The position numbers and the translations under genes were made by a program. Positions 47,725-57,453 of a DNA stretch of 64,000 nt are shown one piece after another (positions within the stretch are counted from its first letter, which is position 1; each line of letters starts with the position of its first letter). The notes beneath the pieces are model-generated. The model saw only the letters and a list, made by a program, of their open reading frames with translations. It was not told where the DNA came from and did no database searches. The DNA is from an uncultured Candidatus Nitrosopumilus sp. (GTDB taxonomy: Archaea > Thermoproteota > Nitrososphaeria > Nitrososphaerales > Nitrosopumilaceae): positions 1,653,560-1,717,559 of the forward strand of contig CATOSM010000001.1 in NCBI GenBank assembly GCA_951812645.1. The letters are read 5' to 3'.

Positions 47725-47898
47725 TCACTTTTTTACCGGCTTGACATTGATTATCAGATTACTTTTCTCAGCTTTTATCTCCCATTCCAACTGATCCTTT
47801 TCTTTTAGATCAAAATGAGTTATGATGCTTTGAGGTATTGTTGTCCTCAAGCTCATAGAGGTAGTGGTAGCTTTGTTAATCGATGTCTTTTCTCCCAT
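47725..47898 (-). CDS. AbrB-type regulator of the MvaI-type RM operon
   Basis: A 57-residue protein too short for ordinary gene lists. It reads MGEKTSINKATTTSMSLRTT, then IPQSIITHFDLKEKDQLEWE. It is homologous to the regulator at 30850 (SLRTTVPIHI and GDHVEWDI) and occupies the same place: first gene of the RM operon, facing a SWIM-type transposase gene. Its ATG lies within an ATAGGTAAT motif, suggesting autoregulation. Confidence 0.75.
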   Translation of the reverse strand: MGEKTSINKATTTSMSLRTTIPQSIITHFDLKEKDQLEWEIKAEKSNLIINVKPVKK

Positions 47899-47983
47899 AG
47901 GTAATTAAATAAGGCATTGTCTATTATAGTTACCTGTTACCTATAACATTACCTTTATAACTATAGGTAATAAAATAGGTAAT
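47897..47983. promoter_or_regulatory. Divergent operator cluster with ATAGGTAAT motifs
   Basis: ATAGGTAAT is found at 47897-47905, 47963-47971 and 47975-47983. The complement-type TTACCTATAA lies at 47937-47946, with partial TTACCT at 47930 and 47950. The core ACCTAT/ATAGGT is the same as in the operator at 31032-31129, although spacing differs. Confidence 0.65.
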
Positions 47984-48281
47984 ATGAACAGAAACCAAAA
48001 GCCAATACAGATTTTCTCAAAGACTAATTCCATTAGAAAAATTTCAAAGAATCATTATTATGTAGAATCACAAAGAACAGAAAAATCATACAATGTTAGG
48101 AAATTGCCTAAAGTTGATGTATGGACTTGTGAGTGCTCTGATTTTCATTTTAGATTGAGAAAGTTAGATGGCAAACATTGCAAACACATTCGAGCTTGTA
48201 TATTATGACAGGACAGCATAAACACAGAAAACAAGATAGAGAAAATATCGCAGCCTAAAATTTGTCCTAAATGCGGTTCTG
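47984..48281 (+). pseudogene. SWIM-type transposase, N-terminal remnant
   Basis: 75 intact codons contain the SWIM finger (CECSDFHFRLRKLDGKHCKH). Sequence then continues past a stop into a partial zinc ribbon (KICPKCGS), where the IS6 element begins. This matches the first third of the transposase at 31132, so the second RM locus once had the same divergent transposase. Confidence 0.7.
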
Positions 48282-49220
48282 TTGCAAATTAGAGACCTAC
48301 TCATAATCCCTGTTCAGTGAGGCGTTTTGAATTATCGTTTTCCACTTGTTGTCACCATCAACCTTGATTAGTGCAGCTTCAGAAGGCGTGACATCTCCAC
48401 CTAATCCGCCATGCTCTTTTGAGAAATTATACCATAGCTTCAATCCTGTAATCAATGGGGTATCTTTCTTTTTGAGACCTCTGAATACTTTCTCTCTGTC
48501 TCTTATCTCACCGTTCAATCTTTCCATCATGTTGTTTGTAGGATGGATTTTTCCACTTGCTCTTTTGCTGTTTATTCCGACATTGAAAGAATGGTATGTA
48601 TCCTTACCAAATACTCTTTTTGCAGATTTTGCATAAACTGGAAGTCCATCTGTGATAAATGCCCTAGGTGTCTTTTGTGTCATGTTGACAGTTGATACCA
48701 ATAGCTTGTCTGCCTGATGCTGAAACTTTGTATCTGCCATCTCACCAATCAACCAGAATCTGGTCTCATCATCCATAGTGCTAAACAGGTAATTCATCTT
48801 GCCTGAAACTCTGATAAATGCCTCATCTGCTCTTATCCAGTCTCCAACCCTAGGAACTGTCTTATCTACATATTCAGATCCTAATTTGGAATAATCCGAT
48901 ACCCATCTGTAAATTGTTGAATGATTAATCTTGATTCCCATCCTTTTGTACTGTCTCGGGATATCCCTTATACTCATCCCTGAAAAATACATCTCCAAAG
49001 CTCCTGTAATGGCACTATCATCAAACTGCCTGTTTTCAAATCCGAAATTTGCAGTAAATCTTTTCTTGCAGTCCTTGCACTTGAATATCTGTAAGTTACC
49101 TGACTTGTTTTTCTTGATTCCTTTCTTGATTATTTTTCCAGAATCACAAAACTTGCATAACTGTAGTTTGGAGCGTCCCATAATTCTGAATGTGTTGTTA
49201 CGATAACATTGTTTTACTTG
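48282..49220 (-). mobile_element. IS6-family element (second type)
   Basis: It starts with GGTTCTGTTGCAAATT, which resembles the canonical IS6/IS26 end. The other end is not clear because IS-A copy 3 is abutted at 49221. It inserted into the SWIM-transposase remnant. One intact transposase is on the minus strand. Confidence 0.7.
48297..49181 (-). CDS. IS6-family DDE transposase
   Basis: A 294-residue protein: N-terminal zinc ribbon (CKFCDSGKIIKKG, then FKCKDC), then helix-turn-helix-like RDIPRQYKRMGIKINHSTIY. The catalytic core has WIRADEAFIRVSG (Asp), AFITDGLPVY (Asp) and NNMMERLNGEIRDREKV (Glu). It has no SWIM finger, unlike the transposase at 31132. The frame is intact. Confidence 0.88.
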   Translation of the reverse strand: MGRSKLQLCKFCDSGKIIKKGIKKNKSGNLQIFKCKDCKKRFTANFGFENRQFDDSAITGALEMYFSGMSIRDIPRQYKRMGIKINHSTIYRWVSDYSKLGSEYVDKTVPRVGDWIRADEAFIRVSGKMNYLFSTMDDETRFWLIGEMADTKFQHQADKLLVSTVNMTQKTPRAFITDGLPVYAKSAKRVFGKDTYHSFNVGINSKRASGKIHPTNNMMERLNGEIRDREKVFRGLKKKDTPLITGLKLWYNFSKEHGGLGGDVTPSEAALIKVDGDNKWKTIIQNASLNRDYE

Positions 49221-49670
49221 GAACTTATCCTAAAGCCCTACAATGCATCATGACGCATGCCAGATACACAAATCCAAGACAGTCATCACAGTTCCTTTCG
49301 TATCTGACTGCCGTCCTGTGAAGTCCGCACCTGGGCCAGGCAAGGAACCGCTCTACGACAAACCTTGTCTTGCCATAATTTTTTTGGTTCCTGTTTTGTG
49401 CAACGTTCCTTGGGTTCTTTTTGTATGGAATGCAACAGTCAATCCCATGGGATCCCAGATAGTCTCTGATGTATGCCGCATCTTATCCCCTGTCGGCATA
49501 CACAGACGATCTGCCGTATCAAACCGTCATCTGCAGGTTCTGGGATGTTCTCTAGTACATCAATGAATTTCGTACTGTCATGGACATTTGCAGGGCTGGA
49601 CCTGATTGGGATTGGCAGTCCTGTCCTGTCTACCGCAGCGTGAATCTTTGTGCCCAGGATCTTCCTGAAC
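49221..49670 (-). mobile_element. IS-A copy 3, truncated at a rearrangement junction
   Basis: The left terminal repeat (GAACTTATCCTAAAGCC) and about 450 bases of the transposase 3' half are present. The sequence then stops at TTCCTGAAC and changes directly into codon 123 of pdxS. No homology is evident at the joint. Confidence 0.85.
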
Positions 49671-50272
49671 TTGACGAATCTGAAGTCTTAACTCCTGCTG
49701 ATGAGCTTCGTCACATCTGGAAATGGGATTTTACCACCCCCGTAGTAAACGGCGCACGATCTTTAGCTGAAGCATTACGAAGAATCGAAGAAGGCGCATC
49801 AATGATTAGAACAAAAGGAGAGCCTGGAACAGGAAATGTCGCAGAGGCCATCAGGCATATCAAAAAAGTAAACGACGAATTAAGAACAATCAAGTCAATT
49901 TATGATTCTGGAGATAACCAGGATTTGGTCAGAATGGCAAGAGAATTCAAGGTATCGTATGATATTGTTGAGCAGACCGCAAAGCTGGGCAGATTACCCG
50001 TTGTAAATTTCGCTGCTGGTGGAATTGCGACACCTGCGGATGCAGCATATCTTATGTCTCTTGGCTGTGATGGAGTCTTTGTTGGTTCGGGAATTTTTAG
50101 CTCCGATGATGCAAAAGAGAGGGCCAGGGCAATAGTTTTGGCTACAACTTTTTGGAATGAATCAGAAAAGGTAAAGGAAGCCCAGAATATGATTGATGAG
50201 AGGCAGTCCATGCTGGGACTAGATGTAGGTACGCTGGAATTGCGAATGCAAGATCGTGGAGGATCCGCATGA
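49580..50272 (+). pseudogene. PdxS C-terminal part fused to IS sequence
   Basis: Codons 123-322 of pdxS are repeated here in frame with about 30 codons of antisense IS-A sequence ([20 protein letters not shown]). The product would lack the first third of the barrel, including the catalytic Lys103, but keep Lys171. It cannot make PLP. It overlaps pdxT copy 2 exactly as in the intact operon, so it may still pass ribosomes to pdxT. Confidence 0.8.
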
Positions 50273-50883
50273 GTCTCACTATTGGTGTATTGGCAGTACA
50301 GGGCGATGTACATGAAAATATTTTATCTTTAGAAACTGCAATCAGTAACCTTGGAATTGATGCTGAGGCAGTAGAGGTAAAGACGCCCGAAGAAATTTCC
50401 TCATTGGACGGTCTGATCATTCCAGGTGGTGAGAGCACCACCATTGGACATCTTTCTTTGGCAAACGGGACATTGAAAGTCCTAAAGGAAAAAATAGCAA
50501 ACGGAATGCCGGTACTTGGAATTTGTGCTGGCATGATAATGTTATCCAAAACAGCTGATGACAGAGTTGTCGGAAAAACCAACCAACCACTTTTGGATGT
50601 GCTTGATGTTAAATTAGAGCGAAATTCCTTTGGGCGTCAGCGGGAGTCTTTTGAGGCTGACATCTCTCTGGATTTAGCTGGAATTTCAAAATTCAATGGA
50701 GTCTTTATCCGGGCACCATCCGTATCTGATGTTGGCTCTGATGTCGAGATACTCTCAAAATTTAATGAAAAAGTTGTTGCAGTAAAAAGGGGAAATGTTG
50801 TTGGAACATCCTTTCATCCTGAACTGACACAGGATGTATCCATACACAAGTATTTTCTAAATCTGGTAAGCCGGGCAAGCTAG
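50269..50883 (+). CDS. pdxT: PdxT glutaminase (copy 2)
   Basis: Identical to the protein at 35586-36200, with all catalytic motifs (ESTTIG, LGICAGM, SFHPE). It is not preceded by a complete pdxS. If expressed it could double the glutaminase subunit dose. Confidence 0.93.
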   Translation: MSLTIGVLAVQGDVHENILSLETAISNLGIDAEAVEVKTPEEISSLDGLIIPGGESTTIGHLSLANGTLKVLKEKIANGMPVLGICAGMIMLSKTADDRVVGKTNQPLLDVLDVKLERNSFGRQRESFEADISLDLAGISKFNGVFIRAPSVSDVGSDVEILSKFNEKVVAVKRGNVVGTSFHPELTQDVSIHKYFLNLVSRAS

Positions 50884-50959
50884 AGTTCTTTTAATTTTGC
50901 TTTACTGTCTTTTGGCAGACTGAATATATTATTATATGTGCTTCTAGTGGAACTATTAA

Positions 50960-52300
50960 TTGAACAAGAGGGAACTGCGAAAAATAGTATCTGAAATTGA
51001 GCAGGAGGGCTCGATTTTCTCAAACAAGTCAGCACTTGATACCTTTGGCGTATCCAAAATTATTGGCAGAAACGACAAGGCAAGGGATCTGGTGAGGCTG
51101 TTTCTGGGATATAAACAGGGACTGGTTGTTCCGTTTGTGTCAGTTTATGGCAGGAGTGGATGCGGGAAATCTACTATAGTGAGATTTGTGTGCCAGAATC
51201 TTTCAGATATTAAATACTGTTTTGTTAATCTCCGAAAGGCAAAGACAGTGTTCGGTTGTGCGAACCTTGTTCTTGCAGGACTGGGAGAATCAAATTTGAA
51301 AAATGCTCAGGGGATAAATCTGGCAGTTGAAAAGATCGGCGATGCAATAGAGAAATCATTGGAGCAATCAAAAAAGAGCTTGTTTGTATTGGTGTTAGAT
51401 GAGCTTGATGCATTATTTTTGGATAAACGTGGCAAGCCTTCTGATTTTGTATACAAGCTTGTAGTGTTGGAAGAGAAATTACGTGAGAAGAGATTAATGA
51501 TGTGTATGGTTGGAATATCAAACAATATAATGACAGAATTTGATTTGGATGACCGCGTTCGCTCAAGGATTGGCTCATCAGAAGTATTCTTTGAGGCATA
51601 TGCCAAAAAGAATGTCGTTGCAATACTTCGAGACAGGGCAAAGGATGCCTTTTCTGAGAAGATTGACCCTGCAGTAATAGAGTACTGTGCTGACATGAGC
51701 TCATCCGAGCATGGGGATGCAAGACGTGCAGTTGACCTGCTTAGGGCAGCAGCCGAGATTGCAAGCAAAAACTCTGAGAAACTTGGCAAAAGCCATGTTG
51801 ACTATGCATCGGACCAGCTCCAAAAAGACAGACTGGAAATGATTCTCTCTGCTGCGTCATACCAGTTCAAGCTTGCAGCATCTGCACTTGCAAGAATTAC
51901 TTTTTTGTCAGGTGAGGTCTGGCATTCCACATCATCACTGTACAAACAGTATGAGATGATTATTGCAAAGGATTCAAAGAAATTGACGTACCGTCGCGTC
52001 TCAGAATTGTTGGTGGAGCTGAAAAACACAGGCATTGCAGTATCTCAGACTGCATCAAAGGGAAGGCACGGATATGGGACGCAATACAGGCTAACTGCAT
52101 CCCCTGAGGCAGTAGGAATGGCATGTTTTTCAGACTGGTGGAATGGTCTGACAAAACAAAAGGAGAGATTTGAGACAAAAGACAATAGACCAGACCTCTG
52201 GAGTTTGGGAGGTAGCAGAAACAGAGAGTTTTCTGCACTACTGCAAATGACTGAAAAAATGCACAAGAAAAAATGGAAGGATTTTTCTGGACTTGACTAG
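50960..52300 (+). CDS. cdc6: Orc1/Cdc6 replication initiator (copy 2)
   Basis: Identical to 36277-37617, with the same 76-base upstream gap, so it should be expressed in the same way. Thaumarchaea usually manage with one or few Orc1/Cdc6 genes; a second identical copy is unusual. Confidence 0.92.
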   Translation: MNKRELRKIVSEIEQEGSIFSNKSALDTFGVSKIIGRNDKARDLVRLFLGYKQGLVVPFVSVYGRSGCGKSTIVRFVCQNLSDIKYCFVNLRKAKTVFGCANLVLAGLGESNLKNAQGINLAVEKIGDAIEKSLEQSKKSLFVLVLDELDALFLDKRGKPSDFVYKLVVLEEKLREKRLMMCMVGISNNIMTEFDLDDRVRSRIGSSEVFFEAYAKKNVVAILRDRAKDAFSEKIDPAVIEYCADMSSSEHGDARRAVDLLRAAAEIASKNSEKLGKSHVDYASDQLQKDRLEMILSAASYQFKLAASALARITFLSGEVWHSTSSLYKQYEMIIAKDSKKLTYRRVSELLVELKNTGIAVSQTASKGRHGYGTQYRLTASPEAVGMACFSDWWNGLTKQKERFETKDNRPDLWSLGGSRNREFSALLQMTEKMHKKKWKDFSGLD

Positions 52301-52530
52301 TGGATGCAGTGTTTTCCATTCCCATGTTTTGTGGTTGAAATTTTGGCGAGAGCACAATGTGTTAGGGATATAGCTATGATGTCATTTATCAGACCCACGT
52401 GTAAAGAATGGAACCATACATATCTAGAAAAATAAATAAAATGTCTGGAAATTATTTGATATAAATGACGTAAAATAATTTCTCCTAAGCAACTTGGTTA
52501 TGATGAATGAAAAAATCATAAACCTATACT

Positions 52531-53406
52531 CAACTCATCTTAAAACTAACCCTTTAGACAATATTTGATGATCATTTGGATCCATGAACTGTTAATTTCC
52601 AAACTATATATGAAATTCACTGAGATAACAGACAAACAATGGGACATGATGGAACCGTTGTTGCCAAAACCTGCCGCCACAGGACGCCCAAGAAGCAACG
52701 ACCGAACGGTTTTAAATGGAATCATCTGCGTGCTGGTTTCCGGATGCAGATGGAGTGAGATGCCAAAAACATGCGGTGATGACTCAACTGCCAATCCAAT
52801 GCCAAGAAGATGGCAGGAGTTTGAGATATGAAAAAAGATTTTGGGACGTGCAATCAAATCCGCACGTAAATCAGGCAGGATTGACCTGCAAAAAATTTCA
52901 ATTGGTTCATCATCAGTTCCCTCTAAAAAAGGGGTGGTGTGATCGGATTTGACGGTTTTAAGAGAATCACAGGCACGAAATCATATGTTGCAGTGGATGG
53001 TACCGGCTTGCCAATATCAACTGTAATTAGCCCTGCAGACATTCACGACAGTACGAAATTTGCAGACGTGATGGAATCAATTTCAGATTTCGTGGATGAT
53101 TCCATGATGGAACAAATAGTTTCAGTCTATGCAGACAGGGGATGCGATTCAAAGTCAGTCCGCAGTTATGTAAGATCAAGAAACATCATTCCATGCATTC
53201 CTTTTAGAAAAAACAGCAGGACGGCAGATGATGATGCAGGCAAGGACAGTTACAACGGACAAGGTTTGTAGTGGAGAGGTTCTTTGCCTGGCTGAAAAAC
53301 GGGTTTCACAGAACAAGAATCAGATGTGAGAGAAACGCAGGAAATTATCTCGGGCTCGTTAGCATTGCGTCATTTTTGATGTATTGCAGGGTTTTAGGAT
53401 GAGTTG
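52531..53406 (+). mobile_element. IS-B copy 4 duplicated
   Basis: Exact repeat of 37848-38723, including the TGA in frame A and the deletion in frame B, so it moved with the large duplication rather than by its own transposition. Confidence 0.85.
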
Positions 53407-53844
53407 ACTGTATTTTTCTTTATAGTAGGATTCAATATTTTGAAATTTATCCGAATTTTCGATCATGTCTAAAAGAGGCTTCTAAGATTGATTTGTAATG
53501 TATCGACTTCTTCATAAATTCGAATATTCTCGTCATGAATTACATCATTTCTTTTTTCATAGTATAATTCGTAAGATTTAGTATACCTTCGATCACCACT
53601 AGATAGAATTGCGGAATGTTCTCCAAATTTTTTCTTTTTTTGCTGTTCTCTTTTTTTCAAAAGTATTTTTTCTAGTCCAATTAAATAATCAACTCGTCTC
53701 AAAACCTAATGCAAGACGATTTCATACCCGGGGGCAAAACCCGCATCCCGGACAGATCAGGGTAAAATGCAGCGCAGTTGAATCAAAAACAAACGGCCTC
53801 TGCAGAACCGACAGTTTATTAACCCCTCTGATCACAGGTATACC
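53407..53844. other. Duplicate of HEPN-like fragment, solo IS end and promoter
   Basis: Same content as 38724-39161: a minus-strand HEPN-like frame at 53702-53469, an IS-like end at 53690, and the TATA-like box at 53815-53822. Confidence 0.45.
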
Positions 53845-55500
53845 ATGAGAAAATTCACCGCCTTACAATATACGATATTTATGGTTGCCGCACTGGCCAT
53901 GCTGGTTGCGGTTCCTTCCGCATATGCAGCTACGGTCAATGTGGATGCATCATGTCAGGATGACGATAACGATGGCACATGCAATGACGGAACGACATTC
54001 AAGAATCCTCGTGCGGCATTTACGGCCGCAAATCGAGGCGATGTCATAGTCATCGCCGATGGCAGATATCTTGACAGTGTGAATGATTACATTGTACTAA
54101 ACAAACCTATCACACTAAAGTCTACAAATGGCGACCATGCCCAGGATGACGTGATCTTTAACGGCACCGGAATCCGGATAAACGCAGACAATGTAAAGGT
54201 TCAGGGAATCGAGATTGTAGATGCGAGATCGCATGGAATATTTGTCGATCCGACCAGATCCAACATTGTTGTTGAGAACAACTACGTCAACAATACGCAC
54301 AGACAGGGCATAACAGGCGTTGGCAGTTCTGGTAATCCGCTATCGGTTAACATAACTGGCAATACCTTTGAGCATATCGGGTACAATGCACCTGATGGTA
54401 AAAAGCCGCTGTTTGCAAACGGCGACAAGGCCTCACAGCATGACATGACTGCGATAATCTTTACGTGGCTTGCCAACTCTGAAATATCAGGAAACACGAT
54501 TGACAAGACAACCTGGTCCGGAATAAACCTGGGCAGGGTGACAGGCCTGACAATCTCAGACAACACAATCACTGACGTGCCAAAGAACGGAATACAGATT
54601 GCACACAAGGAAAGTGTCAACAATACGATATCCGGCAACACCATAACCAATGCAACCTTTGCCGATTCAAAACACAGAGGCGGCGCCTTAATTGCAGACA
54701 ATCTAAAGGGCGCAATCAGCCTTTCATCCTCACTTGATACTCTGGTAGAGAATAATGTTATCAGAGACAGCAGAAACGGTGTAATTCTATGTGATGGGGA
54801 CTGCCATGCGACAACATTCAAGCAGCTTGATGGTAACTCCTATTCGGGCAAGCCCACTGCAAATGTGACAAAGAACACGTTTGTTGACCTGCGCGAAAAA
54901 CACATCATCAACGCCGTTGCAGACTATGTCCTTGTTGCAACGCACAACTATTACGGGACAGCAGCGCCTGACTTTACGGCAATATTGTCCGGCGATATAC
55001 ATTACAATCCATACTATAACGATCCGGAACTCCAGGTGCTTGTAGATAAAACAGGGACGGTACAAAAGTCAACTGCGGACCTTGACGTGTCACCGGTGTG
55101 CTCCATATCCCTTGGAACCTACATCATTGACTTTGCAGGCGCAAAATACGGCGCCACGTCTCCTATTGTCCAAAACCAAATCAAGAATGCCGGCAACCAG
55201 GATATTGGGTCAATAAAGTTTACCTCTACCGGATGGCTAAAGCCTGACAAAACTCCCCTTTCCAATGCCGTATCCAGGGTCGGCACCAATGTCGGCGATG
55301 CGACATCCTATGCCCCCATCACCGCTGATCCGAACGGCGTCAACTTTGATGATACCGACTTTATCGGACCAAACACGCTTCCAACCTCGGGATCCTCCGG
55401 TTCTGCATCGGTCGGCTTTGTGCTTGACCTTAGCCGCGTTGCAACGGGCGCCGAGACCACCATCACGGAATCCGTAACCTATTCTGCAAGCTGCAGCTAG
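53845..55500 (+). CDS. Secreted right-handed beta-helix surface protein (copy 2)
   Basis: Identical to 39162-40817 over all 551 residues, including signal peptide and promoter. It is the fifth member of the family in this window. Confidence 0.87.
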   Translation: MRKFTALQYTIFMVAALAMLVAVPSAYAATVNVDASCQDDDNDGTCNDGTTFKNPRAAFTAANRGDVIVIADGRYLDSVNDYIVLNKPITLKSTNGDHAQDDVIFNGTGIRINADNVKVQGIEIVDARSHGIFVDPTRSNIVVENNYVNNTHRQGITGVGSSGNPLSVNITGNTFEHIGYNAPDGKKPLFANGDKASQHDMTAIIFTWLANSEISGNTIDKTTWSGINLGRVTGLTISDNTITDVPKNGIQIAHKESVNNTISGNTITNATFADSKHRGGALIADNLKGAISLSSSLDTLVENNVIRDSRNGVILCDGDCHATTFKQLDGNSYSGKPTANVTKNTFVDLREKHIINAVADYVLVATHNYYGTAAPDFTAILSGDIHYNPYYNDPELQVLVDKTGTVQKSTADLDVSPVCSISLGTYIIDFAGAKYGATSPIVQNQIKNAGNQDIGSIKFTSTGWLKPDKTPLSNAVSRVGTNVGDATSYAPITADPNGVNFDDTDFIGPNTLPTSGSSGSASVGFVLDLSRVATGAETTITESVTYSASCS

Positions 55501-55610
55501 GAATCGGACCGCATGGCCCCAAGGTACGGCAGCCATATTTTCCCCTTTACCATGATGTCTGCGGATGCCGCAATATGGTATGTCACGGACTCGCTTGGGA
55601 AAAACATAAC

Positions 55611-56283
55611 CGACCCATCCCAATACTCTTCAATACATCATGATGCATGTCAGGCAGGACTCATCCCGGATGATTCCCACATTTCTTTTCATACCCTGCT
55701 ACAGTTCTTCTCAACCAGTACCTGAGCCAGGCAAGGAAACCTCTCAACGGCAAACCCTGCCTTGCTGTACCAGTTTTGTACTTCCCTGGCACAGCGAATC
55801 TGGAATTTTTCCTGTAGGGAATGCAGCAATTAATTTTATGACCTCTCGGATAGTTTCTGATGTATACCGGATCATAACCCCCCCCTTTTTGCCAGCAACT
55901 GATGAATATGGAAAAGGATTCCGTCATAACCAATCAAATCCGCACACAGGGAGGGACGGATTTGCCTGCAAAAAATTTTCAGTTGATTCATCCTTTTTGC
56001 CGCAGTCCTGAGAATCTCAGATATGCAGTGGATTTTGAACCGTATCTGTCCGGCATGTCTGCCCCCTGCAACCGGCTGTTAGGACAAACAAAATTCCGTT
56101 GATTGTGTTTCTGTCATTGCATCCTGGCCTGCCAGTTTTGGCATGCTTTGGCAGATGTGATAGAACCGTTCCATTGAATGCCTGGCATTTCTTTGTGAAT
56201 CATGAAGGATGCATCAGCAGAGTAATTCTTGGATCCAGATTATAATGAATTGTTTACAAAATGATCGGTTTTAGGATGAGTTG
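55611..56283 (-). mobile_element. IS-A copy 6 duplicated, degenerate
   Basis: Same degenerate element as 40928-41600. Its intact right terminus forms the outer right end of a unit whose left end is the terminus at 49221, in the inverted orientation expected of a composite transposon. Confidence 0.7.
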
Positions 56284-57345
56284 AAAATTATGATGAACCT
56301 GCATACCCCTGATTATTGGAGAATCCATTCTTTTCAATGATCTCATGACCTTTTCTCTGTCTCTAATTTCCCCATTGAGGTATTCCATTTTGTTCGTGTT
56401 TTTGTCGTTTTTGAAGTGAATATGGCGTATGTGTTGTACCTGTTCTTCCTTGTATCTTGAGTGCCATTCTTTCGTGTGCATCTATGAAGTTTCTAGATCC
56501 ATCTGAAAGTAGTGTTTTAGGCTTTTTTCCAGCTCTTTCCTGACTTTTTATGAATAGTGATCTCACATCTTCGGCATGCTTTGCATTTGCAACCTGTGAG
56601 GCAATCCAAAATCTTGAGGAACCATCTAGCATCGCATAGAGGCATTTTCTATCACCCTTGATTTTCAGATAAACCTCATCACGATGCTATTTCTCTGAGA
56701 CTTGAGGGATTATGGATTCGAGATGGGATTCCATCAGTCCGATGCATCTCTTTATCCAGTCATGGGCTGTCTGATGTGTTATCTCTACACCAAGCAACTT
56801 CATGGAACCTGCAACGTGTCTTAGTGGTTCTCCATTAAAATACAAATTCATACTGGATGTAGTTGCTTGAGGTGTTGCCCTCATTCTCTCAAATCCTACA
56901 TCTGTTGGGAATTTCCTTTCACAGTCGTTGCATTGAAAAATTTGAATGTATCACCTCTTGTCTTTTCGCAATCCCTTCTTGATGATGTCTTGAGATTCAC
57001 AGAACTTGCGACCTTCAATCCCTACTGGATTGATTGTTACTTGTGTTATCTTTATCTGTCCTATTCTCTTTCTAATTTCCAGACTAATCTCTAGTGCAAT
57101 TTTATGTTTGCAAGTTGATTTTCTAAATTTTGTATCAGGACAAGAACATGCAAACCCTGACTCCTTTGATATTACTTCATACCGGTTATCTGAACTTTGT
57201 GATTTTACCTTGTAAGAATAATTGTCAATCTTTTTGATTTTGAGTCCCTTTGACTAACAGTTTGCCAGCAGGCAATCTCTGTTTGTGACGGCCTAAGAGA
57301 AAACCAACTGGTTTTTCCTCAGATTTTGTAAGATTATCTTCCATC
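56284..57345 (-). pseudogene. SWIM-type IS6-like transposase, decayed
   Basis: Translated in pieces from 57345: GFLLGRHKQRLPAGKLLVKG, then the SWIM finger (ACSCPDTKFRKSTCKH), zinc ribbon (KFCESQDIIKKGLRKDKR), helical part (MRATPQATTSSMNLYFNGEP) and catalytic core (LDGSSRFWIASQVANA; LLSDGSRNF; MEYLNGEIRDREKV). Several frameshifts and stops are present. The last 40 or so residues are missing where IS-A copy 6 abuts. Related to the intact transposase at 31132. Confidence 0.75.
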
Positions 57346-57453
57346 TGAACATTAATAGTGGATGTAGACTAAAAGTCGAGCATGTTTGATCATAACAGTC
57401 TTTTGTTTAGAATATCAGAATAAACGATGTCAGATCATGACAATTTTACACAG

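Larger units (their letters stand above)
49671..56283. repeat. Large direct repeat, copy 2 (6.6 kb)
   Basis: Second copy of 34988-41600, at an offset of 14683 throughout. The right border is the outer base of the IS-A copy 6 terminus, after which the flanks differ (AAAATTATG here, TAGAATTTT in copy 1). The left border is the fusion with IS-A copy 3. Confidence 0.95.
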
